7,545 nucleotides of DNA from positions 1 through 7,545 of the forward strand of contig CACXHM010000022.1 in the NCBI GenBank assembly GCA_902767465.1, in the 5' to 3' direction. The position numbers were made by a program, and so were the translations under genes. Shown here piece by piece: positions 1 through 5,374 of the stretch (position 1 is its first letter; every line of letters starts with the position of its first letter). This DNA is from an uncultured Bacteroidia bacterium (GTDB lineage: Bacteria > Bacteroidota > Bacteroidia > Bacteroidales > UBA932). Below the pieces are notes generated by a model. The model was not told the origin of the DNA and made no database searches. It saw nothing but the letters and a program-made list of their open reading frames with translations.

Positions 1-997
1 CCGATGCGCGGAAACCGCCCACGGAACGGTGTCCCTTGATGCCGACTATGTCGCGCGCCTTCGTGAATGCGAGGAATTCATCCTGCAGATCCTCATATCC
101 CGGGGCCATTACAAAGCAGATGTTCATGATCGAGCGGTCTTCCTTGGCAGCGGTGCCGGTGAAGAGGCTGTTACGGTCGATTTCGGCATAGAGGGTCGCA
201 GCCTTCTTCTCATCGATGGCATGGATCGCATCGATGCCGCCTATGCTCTTGAGCCATTTCAGGGTCTCGTTCATCACGAAGATGGAGAACACGGGAGGGG
301 TGTTGAACATGGATTCTTTCTCGAGATGTACGCGATAATCAAGCATTGTAGGGATATACCGGCTTACTTTGCCGAGACTATCCTTACGGATGATGGCGAA
401 TGCCACGCCAGCAGGGCCGGCATTCTTCTGCGCACCACCGTAGATCAGCGCATACTTACTCACATCAACGCGGCGGCTGAGGATATCGGAAGACATATCT
501 GCAATGAGAGGAACGGGGCAGTCAATATCCTGCTTGATTTCCGTACCGTAGATGGTATTGTTGGTGGTAATATGCAGGTAGTCAAGATCCGTGGGGATTT
601 CGAATCCCTTGGGGATATAGCTGTAGTTCTTATCCTTGGAGCAGGCGATTGCATAGGCATCGCCCAGGCCCTGGGCTTCCTTGAGGGCCTTGTGCGCCCA
701 CACGCCGGTATCGAGATATGCAGCTTTTTTCTCAAGGTAGTTCATTGCTACATACAGGAACTGCATGCTGGCTCCGCCGCCGAGGAACACGGTTTCATAT
801 TCATCGGGAATGTTCAGGATCTCGCGCCAAAGGGCACGGGTCTCATTCATGGTCTCTTCCCACTCCTTGGTGCGGTGCGAAATGGATATCAGTGATACTC
901 CTGTGCCCTTGAAATCGAGAAGAGCCTCACGGGCATGCTCGATGGCCACCTGGGGCAGAAGGCAGGGACCTGCATTGAATACGTGTTTTTTGCTCAT
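1..997 (-). CDS. serC: Phosphoserine aminotransferase, C-terminus cut by window edge
   Basis: Class V PLP-dependent aminotransferase. The family converts 3-phosphohydroxypyruvate plus glutamate to O-phosphoserine in serine synthesis, and does the matching step in pyridoxal phosphate synthesis; it is cytosolic. The visible 332 residues begin MSKKHVFNAGPCLLP, the family's usual N-terminus. Other landmarks are H41-R42, GGGASMQF near 73-80, NNTIYGTE near 146-153, ADMSS near 166-170 (D167 likely contacts the PLP ring), GGAQKNAG with the PLP-binding lysine at K191, and KGHRSVGGFR at 321-330, whose His-Arg pair usually binds the substrate phosphate. The family is about 355-360 residues, so only some 25 are missing beyond base 1. 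The ATG at 997-995 shares an ATGA with the stop of the upstream yigZ-like gene, which fixes the start and suggests translational coupling. In related genomes serA often follows serC, so it may lie just outside the window (inference). No key residue is missing. Confidence 0.96.
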   Translation of the reverse strand, partial: MSKKHVFNAGPCLLPQVAIEHAREALLDFKGTGVSLISISHRTKEWEETMNETRALWREILNIPDEYETVFLGGGASMQFLYVAMNYLEKKAAYLDTGVWAHKALKEAQGLGDAYAIACSKDKNYSYIPKGFEIPTDLDYLHITTNNTIYGTEIKQDIDCPVPLIADMSSDILSRRVDVSKYALIYGGAQKNAGPAGVAFAIIRKDSLGKVSRYIPTMLDYRVHLEKESMFNTPPVFSIFVMNETLKWLKSIGGIDAIHAIDEKKAATLYAEIDRNSLFTGTAAKEDRSIMNICFVMAPGYEDLQDEFLAFTKARDIVGIKGHRSVGGFRAS

Positions 998-1641
998 GGC
1001 ATTAAGTTGATTTTATCTTTAAATATACCTATTTTTTCTAAATTCTGCAAAAAGGGGCGCTCTTTTGAGAGTGGGACGACAAGTTCAAGTGTGCATGCTT
1101 CTGCAAAATCACGTGAGCTGATTTCCAGACCGAGTGCTTTGATTTCGCCCATTACAGAAGGCATTGCGGCATAATCGAAGGCAATGCTCCAGCATCGCGA
1201 TGCAGTCTTCTCAATGATTTCGGCCTTTTCGAGAGCATCTGCAGCAGCGCTTTTATATGCACGGATCAGACCCGGAACTCCCAGCAGCACTCCCCCGAAA
1301 TAACGTACGACAACCACCAGCACATTCTGAAGCCCTTTTGAATCTATCTGACCAAGAATAGGCCTCCCGGCGGTACCTGACGGTTCTCCGTCGTCATTGG
1401 CACGCCAGGAACCTTCCTTGTGAAGATGTACACCCTCGGGGCCATCCTCCAAAGTAGCAATCCGATAGGCGAAACAGTGATGTCTGGCGCCGTGGTGCTC
1501 GGCACGGATGGCATCGACTATGGGTTTTATTTCAGATTCACGGCTTACCGGGAAAGCATAAGCGATAAAACGACTGCCGCTCTCCTTGTATAGACCTTCG
1601 GACCGGGCAGCAATACTTGTGTATTTATCGCAAGAATTCAT
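994..1641 (-). CDS. YigZ/IMPACT family protein (UPF0029 plus DUF1949)
   Basis: A 215-residue member of the YigZ/IMPACT family. The N-terminal UPF0029 domain covers about residues 15-130 and contains SRF (23-25), ARHHC (52-56), NDDGEPSGTAGRP (82-94) and VVVVRYFGGVLLG (109-121). The C-terminal DUF1949-like ferredoxin-fold domain covers about 145-205. The length fits the family, E. coli YigZ being about 205. Eukaryotic IMPACT acts on translational control through GCN1; the bacterial role is unsettled, so no reaction is assigned. I chose the ATG at 1641-1639 (MNSCDKYTS). A TTG two codons upstream would give 217 residues but is a poorer start. There is no Shine-Dalgarno motif, as usual in Bacteroidetes. 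The last four bases overlap the serC start as ATGA, so this is the first gene of a two-gene unit with serC. It diverges from the gene at 1697. Confidence 0.93.
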   Translation of the reverse strand: MNSCDKYTSIAARSEGLYKESGSRFIAYAFPVSRESEIKPIVDAIRAEHHGARHHCFAYRIATLEDGPEGVHLHKEGSWRANDDGEPSGTAGRPILGQIDSKGLQNVLVVVVRYFGGVLLGVPGLIRAYKSAAADALEKAEIIEKTASRCWSIAFDYAAMPSVMGEIKALGLEISSRDFAEACTLELVVPLSKERPFLQNLEKIGIFKDKINLMP

Positions 1642-1696
1642 AACCAAATTTAGTAAAAATCTCGTATATTCGCAGTGATATTCTTAAAATCATTGG
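1642..1696. promoter_or_regulatory. Divergent intergenic region with weak Bacteroidetes promoter matches
   Basis: These 55 A/T-rich bases separate the yigZ-like gene (minus) from the pRiA4b-like gene (plus), so both promoters must lie here or reach into the genes. On the minus strand TAAATTTG (1652-1645) matches the Bacteroidetes -7 consensus TAnnTTTG exactly. It ends only three bases before the ATG, so a transcript from it would be nearly leaderless. On the plus strand TATATTCG (1665-1672) matches with one mismatch and would start transcription about 17-20 bases before the ATG at 1697. Neither has a clear -33 TTG at the expected distance, so the assignment is tentative. Confidence 0.4.
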
Positions 1697-2287
1697 ATGA
1701 TGACTTATCGTTACCGTGTAACGCTCGAAGGGATAAAGGGCTTTTTCAGATTATATCTTGTTAACTCCAACAACACCTTATATACTCTGCATAAGCAACT
1801 TCGCGCCGATCTTGAGTTCCCCCAGGACCAGCAGATTCTGTTCAAAGCTTTTGACGAAGCAGGAAATGTCTCGGCACGTTTTGCACTCATGCCGCTTCCC
1901 GGAAACAAAGCGGTTGACGAAGTCACTCTCGAAGATACGGTAAAGGCGGGCATCGTAAAATTCGATTATTTCTACGATGTAGTGTCCAAAAAGAAAGTCA
2001 TCATCACGTTCGAAGGAGAAGAAAGCGGACAAGAGGTTCAGCTTCCGCTCTGCATAGAGACCAAGGGTCCCCTGCCCATAGAGTTTGAGCACGGATACGT
2101 CGCTTTCGAAGACCTGCCCGACAACCGCAGGCGCCTGCCGGGTGAAAAACCGTCCGGAATCCTCGGCCTTCTCGGCATCCAGGATGAAGATGACGAGGAG
2201 GAAGACGAGGAAGACGAGGACGACGAGGACGAAAAAGAAGATGACGACCTCGAAGAGGAGGACGTCATCTATGATGAAAACGAGTAG
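1697..2287 (+). CDS. Plasmid pRiA4b ORF-3-like protein with acidic C-terminal tail
   Basis: A 196-residue protein whose first 110 or so residues resemble the pRiA4b ORF-3 / IS1096 TnpR-like family (PF07929). It opens with a strand TYRYRVTLEG, followed by the short helix TLYTLHKQL (27-35), then FPQDQQILFKAF (41-52) and KFDYFYDVVSKKKVIITFEG (88-107), matching the family's F/V-x-YDFGD-x-W-like region. Stand-alone copies of this family occur in Bacteroidales; their role is unknown and transposase passenger status should not be assumed, since no transposase or IS end is nearby. Residues 111-160 form a linker with LPLCIETKGPLP and NRRRLPGEK. Residues 163-196 are an acidic tail with 28 of 34 residues Asp or Glu. 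No signal peptide or membrane segment is seen. It begins with two ATGs (1697 and 1700) and either could be used. It is the only plus-strand gene here and stops 9 bases short of the convergent FKBP gene. The family call is by pattern recognition. Confidence 0.72.
   Translation: MMTYRYRVTLEGIKGFFRLYLVNSNNTLYTLHKQLRADLEFPQDQQILFKAFDEAGNVSARFALMPLPGNKAVDEVTLEDTVKAGIVKFDYFYDVVSKKKVIITFEGEESGQEVQLPLCIETKGPLPIEFEHGYVAFEDLPDNRRRLPGEKPSGILGLLGIQDEDDEEEDEEDEDDEDEKEDDDLEEEDVIYDENE
2183..2284 (+). repeat. Purine-rich low-complexity tract encoding the acidic tail
   Basis: About 100 bases built almost entirely from GAG, GAA, GAC and GAT codons, giving short imperfect repeats such as gaggaagacgaggaagac. 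The plus strand is strongly purine-biased and the minus strand correspondingly pyrimidine-rich. It encodes residues 163-196 of the pRiA4b-like protein. It is a coding low-complexity tract, not a mobile or intergenic repeat. Its length could vary between strains by slippage in multiples of three (inference). Confidence 0.75.
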
Positions 2288-2303
2288 CCGTCAGGCTTAC
2301 TTG
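2281..2303. terminator. Possible shared hairpin terminator between convergent genes
   Basis: Bases AGTAGCC (2283-2289) pair with GGCT-T-ACT (2294-2301) around a GTCA loop, with one bulged T at 2298. A C-G pair (2281/2303) and a wobble (2282/2302) extend the stem on the plus-strand RNA. The stem contains both stop codons: TAG at 2285-2287 on plus and TAA at 2299-2297 on minus. In the minus direction it is followed at once by four U residues, which favours termination of the FKBP operon. In the plus direction a pyrimidine-rich stretch follows without a clean U run. The stem is short, so this is only plausible. Confidence 0.38.
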
Positions 2304-3103
2304 GCTTCTTCTTCCTTTTCTACGAAAGGAGCAACCTTGCAAAGGTCGACATTGAAGATGAGGGTAGCGTTGGGCTCGATGCCCTGGTTGCCGCGCTCAC
2401 CGTATCCAAGCTTGGCGGGAACATAGAGTTCAATCTTGCCGCCTTCGCCTACCTGCTGCAGACCTTCGGTCCAGCCCTTCACTACACGGTTGAGGATAAA
2501 CCTCACGGAGTCACGGTCGGCGGGAACCTCGTCGAACACATTGCCATCGAGGGTCTTGCCCTGATAACGCACCCAAACGGTATCCTTCTCGCTTGTAGGC
2601 TTTACGCCACCTTCCTCGATGATCTTGTACTGAAGGCCGCTCTCGAGTTCAACCACTCCTTCTACAGTCTTGTTCTTGGCAAGGAATTTTTCCTCGGCCT
2701 CGCTGTTCTGGAGAAGTTTGAGGGCACGGCGGTTCTCGAGGAATTCACCGAACAGACGGTTCATCTCGTCGGGATTCACCTTGAACTGCTTTCCGAATTC
2801 AGGATCACGCATATTGCCCTTCGCTTTGATGAAATCGTTCATACCCTTCTTGATCTGGGAATAGTTCAGATCGCCGAAGTCGTATCCCTTGATGAAGGAA
2901 CCGAAGTTGATGCCGACCAGATAGGAAACGGAGTCAATCTGTTTCTTGGAGGGCTTATAGTCCTTGGCGGTCTTCACGACCTCTTCTACCGATTCGACGG
3001 CTTCTTCGCCATCTTCAACCTCTGCCACCTTTTCAGCTTTGGGTGAGCAGGCGACCACTGCAAGTGAGGCAGCGATCAATGCAAACAAAAAGTTCTTTTT
3101 CAT
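2297..3103 (-). CDS. FKBP-type peptidyl-prolyl cis-trans isomerase, lipoprotein
   Basis: A 268-residue envelope lipoprotein that should catalyse cis-trans isomerisation of prolyl bonds in exported proteins. Residues 1-18 are a lipoprotein signal peptide (MKKNFLFALIAASLAVVA) with lipobox VVAC and the lipidated cysteine at C19. Residues 24-45 are an acidic linker rich in Glu and Val. About 52-150 is a FkpA-type N-terminal domain, usually for dimerisation and chaperone activity, starting with SYLVGINFG. About 170-257 is the FKBP domain. Its binding-pocket residues are present: Y180 in VRYQGKTLDG, F190-D191, VVKGW with W211, Y234 in LGYGERG, and F250 in LIFNVDL. The tail is charged (EKEEEAK). The ATG at 3103-3101 directly precedes the signal peptide, so the start is secure. 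It is 26 bases after the ROK kinase and is probably the last gene of that operon, though the A/T-rich gap could hold its own promoter. Its stop lies 9 bases from that of the convergent pRiA4b-like gene. Confidence 0.95.
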   Translation of the reverse strand: MKKNFLFALIAASLAVVACSPKAEKVAEVEDGEEAVESVEEVVKTAKDYKPSKKQIDSVSYLVGINFGSFIKGYDFGDLNYSQIKKGMNDFIKAKGNMRDPEFGKQFKVNPDEMNRLFGEFLENRRALKLLQNSEAEEKFLAKNKTVEGVVELESGLQYKIIEEGGVKPTSEKDTVWVRYQGKTLDGNVFDEVPADRDSVRFILNRVVKGWTEGLQQVGEGGKIELYVPAKLGYGERGNQGIEPNATLIFNVDLCKVAPFVEKEEEAK

Positions 3104-3129
3104 TATAAATAAGTGTTAAAGTTGTTTTC

Positions 3130-4089
3130 CTAAAGTTCCCATGCAAGCGCAGAAGCACCAAGGATGGCGGCATCTGACTCCTTCAACTGGGAGAAAAGGA
3201 GTTTGACCTTACCTTTCCACAAAGGAAGCACGTTGTCATTCATGGCCTTGAGAGTGGGCTCATAGATAAACTCTTTCGCCCTTGCAAGACCACCGAACAG
3301 CACGATTGCCTCTGGAGCGGAGAAATGGATGAAATCCGCCAGTTTCTCGCCAAGGATGCGTCCTGTGAAATCGAACACTCTCTTCGCAACGGCATCCCCT
3401 TCTTTGGCAGCTTCATAAACGTCTTTCGAGGTAATCTCCTGAACATCACGGAGCAGTGAAGGTTCGTCGCTCAGATCGAGCCATTCGCGGGCCGTACGGG
3501 CCACGCCTATTGCAGAGCAGTAGGCCTCAAGGCACCCTGTGCGGCCGCAACCGCATAGGCGTCCGTTATGGCGCACGGCGATGGTATGACCAAGTTCTCC
3601 TGCGAACCCGTCGCTGCCGTAAAGGACCTCGCCGTTCACTACGATTCCTGAACCGACACCGGTTCCAAGCGTAATCATAATGAAATTCTTCATCCCTTTT
3701 GCCACTCCGTATGCCATTTCGCCAACAGCGGCTGCATTGGCGTCGTTGGTAAGCGACACCGGGATCCCGCCACACTCCTCGGAGAGCATTTTTGCAAAAT
3801 GTACTTCTCCGTGGGCAGCCCAGGGAAGATTGGGTGCGAAGGCTATGCTGCCAGTGTAATAGTTTCCGTTGGGAGCGCCCACGCCGATACCGCGGATCTG
3901 CCCCTTCTTTCCGGATTTTTCCACCAAGGCTATCACCGCATCCGCAAGTTCTTTTATGATGACGGATGCATCTGCGCTTGGATTGGCTTTCACCACGCTC
4001 TGGGCAAGCACCTCGCCACGGGCGTCAACGACGCCGAGTTTGCTGCTCTGCCCGCCTATATCTATTCCTACTACGTAATCTTTAGTCAT
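3130..4089 (-). CDS. ROK family sugar kinase (glucokinase-like)
   Basis: A 319-residue kinase that should phosphorylate a hexose or related sugar with ATP in the cytosol. The N-terminal phosphate loop is GIDIGGQSSK (8-17); most relatives have Thr where this has Gln13. NDANAAAVGE (115-124) carries the catalytic base D116. LGTGVGSGIVVNGEV (141-155) is the second phosphate-binding region. GELGH (164-168) is the sugar-contacting motif. H168 with C179, C181 and C186 in CGCGRTGC forms the ROK zinc site, followed by LEAY. The C-terminal lobe has IVLFGGLA (262-269) for adenosine binding. Length is normal and there is no N-terminal DNA-binding helix-turn-helix, so it is an enzyme and not a NagC-type repressor. 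It starts one base after the stop of the FHS transporter (TAATATG), so the two are almost certainly co-translated. Glucose is the default guess; mannose, fructose or N-acetylhexosamines cannot be excluded. Confidence 0.94.
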   Translation of the reverse strand: MTKDYVVGIDIGGQSSKLGVVDARGEVLAQSVVKANPSADASVIIKELADAVIALVEKSGKKGQIRGIGVGAPNGNYYTGSIAFAPNLPWAAHGEVHFAKMLSEECGGIPVSLTNDANAAAVGEMAYGVAKGMKNFIMITLGTGVGSGIVVNGEVLYGSDGFAGELGHTIAVRHNGRLCGCGRTGCLEAYCSAIGVARTAREWLDLSDEPSLLRDVQEITSKDVYEAAKEGDAVAKRVFDFTGRILGEKLADFIHFSAPEAIVLFGGLARAKEFIYEPTLKAMNDNVLPLWKGKVKLLFSQLKESDAAILGASALAWEL

Positions 4090-4090
4090 A

Positions 4091-5362
4091 TTATTCTACA
4101 GGTATATCTTTATTGACGTTCTTGGAGCCGGCAAAAGCATAGTACACAAGGTATGCCAGACATGCAATGATGAGCCAGTAACTTTGCAATGAGCCCACAT
4201 GATCCGCCAGAAGGTTCTGGAAGAACGGGATGATGCCTCCGCCGCATACAAGTGTCATGAAAATGCCGGAAGCGGCTGCAGTATATTTGCCAAGACCCTC
4301 AACTGCAAGATTGAAGATGGAACCCCACATTATGGAAGTGCAAAGTCCGCAGAGTACCAGGAAACCAAGTGCAAGAGGAATCACGTTGCTGCCCACCTTG
4401 ATGGTAATGGTTTCGGGGACGAAGATAGCGCACAGCACGAGCAAGATGGCCACGCCGCTCATCACGCCGAGCATCATCCTGCTGCTGACCTTGGATCCGG
4501 CCGAAGCCCCGACGAGCCTGCCGATCAGCATGCTGAGCCAATATCCGCCGATCATGGTGCCGGCGAGAGCGGGTCCCACATTGCTGAGTCCGCTGAAATA
4601 AACATTGGCAGTATTGGGAATGCCAACCTCGATTCCCACATAAAAGAAGATTGCAATTGCTCCGAGTACGAAGTGACGGAAAGAAAGGGCGCTGTGAGGA
4701 TCCTTTGCTGCTTTCCCAGCCAGACGGGCGGCCTTTTCTTCGGGGGTCTCCATGTGAGGTTCAGGAATCTGGGTAAACCAGATGATGCAGGCAGCCAAAG
4801 CAAAGATTGCCATGGCGATGATCATCACTGGAGCGGCCTTTGCAACCGTTGCATCCTGGATGCTTCCACCCACGAGCCATCCCACGAAGATAGGAGCGAT
4901 GGTGCCGCCGGTAGAATTGCAGGTGCCTCCCCATTGGATAAGCTGGTTGCCTTTGTTTCCACCTCCGCCGAGGGTGTTGAGCATCGGATTCACAACGATA
5001 TTGAGCATACACATTGAGAAACCGGCCACGAAGGCTCCGAGCACATACACGCCGAAACTCTCGACATAACCGGAAAGGAATTGGATGCCTACTCCGATAA
5101 AACCTACGGTAACGGCTGCAAGGGCCGTAAATTTATACCACTTGCGCTTGAGGATAAGCCCTGCAGGGATGCCCATGCAGGCATAAGCGATAAAGTTTGC
5201 CAGTGTTCCGAGCTGCGACAGTGCTTTGGAAGCACCAAACTGATTGGTAACGATAACACCCATGGAACCGGCCAGGTTCGTCACGAATGCAATCATAAAA
5301 AACAACGCGAACATCACCACGATGGCCGGGGTGTAGTTCTGTTTCTTTACTGAATTGGTCAT
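4091..5362 (-). CDS. FHS-family MFS sugar transporter (FucP/GluP/NagP-like)
   Basis: A 423-residue inner-membrane protein of the major facilitator superfamily, fucose-galactose-glucose:H+ symporter family. Hydrophobic segments give about 12 helices, roughly at 13-35, 50-70, 77-97, 102-125, 148-166, 177-197, 230-248, 262-284, 297-316, 327-345, 362-382 and 393-411. The main cytoplasmic loop is about 198-228 and is charged. Family hallmarks are NIVVNPMLNTLGG (121-133) with the helix 4 Asn-Pro, NQLIQWGGTCNSTGGTIAP (139-157), FYVGIEVGIPN (240-250) with the helix 7 glutamate, and MWGSIFNLAVEGLGKYT (345-361). The ATG at 5362-5360 lies 12 bases after the acyl-CoA ligase stop, and its TAA is one base before the ROK kinase start. 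Pairing with that kinase implies uptake of a sugar that is phosphorylated on entry. The exact substrate cannot be read from the sequence. Confidence 0.93.
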   Translation of the reverse strand: MTNSVKKQNYTPAIVVMFALFFMIAFVTNLAGSMGVIVTNQFGASKALSQLGTLANFIAYACMGIPAGLILKRKWYKFTALAAVTVGFIGVGIQFLSGYVESFGVYVLGAFVAGFSMCMLNIVVNPMLNTLGGGGNKGNQLIQWGGTCNSTGGTIAPIFVGWLVGGSIQDATVAKAAPVMIIAMAIFALAACIIWFTQIPEPHMETPEEKAARLAGKAAKDPHSALSFRHFVLGAIAIFFYVGIEVGIPNTANVYFSGLSNVGPALAGTMIGGYWLSMLIGRLVGASAGSKVSSRMMLGVMSGVAILLVLCAIFVPETITIKVGSNVIPLALGFLVLCGLCTSIMWGSIFNLAVEGLGKYTAAASGIFMTLVCGGGIIPFFQNLLADHVGSLQSYWLIIACLAYLVYYAFAGSKNVNKDIPVE

Positions 5363-5374
5363 GGTATCTGTCTG

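Noticed and set aside
29..895. A 288-codon open frame on the plus strand opposite serC
   Set aside because: It lies wholly within serC, whose active-site motifs are intact on the minus strand; the translated product shows no known fold or motif.
1689..1701. Inverted repeat ATCAT-TGG-ATGAT over the start of the pRiA4b-like gene
   Set aside because: A five-pair A/T-rich stem with a three-base loop is expected by chance and too weak to argue for start-site masking.
2038..2268. A minus-strand frame encoding a long poly-serine run
   Set aside because: This is the antisense of the GAN-codon acidic tail; poly-Ser follows automatically from reading the pyrimidine-rich strand.
1697..2287. The pRiA4b-like gene as a sign of an insertion sequence
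   Set aside because: No transposase, terminal inverted repeats or target-site duplication are visible around it, and base composition matches the neighbours outside the acidic tail.
2313..2330. Inverted repeat TCCTTT-TCTACG-AAAGGA near the FKBP 3' end
   Set aside because: It is six weak pairs, lies inside the FKBP coding sequence and is not followed by a T run in either direction.
4199..5017. A 272-codon plus-strand frame inside the FHS transporter
   Set aside because: The transporter frame has clear helices and FHS motifs; the opposite frame gives a His-, Glu- and Ser-rich product typical of antisense to membrane protein codons.
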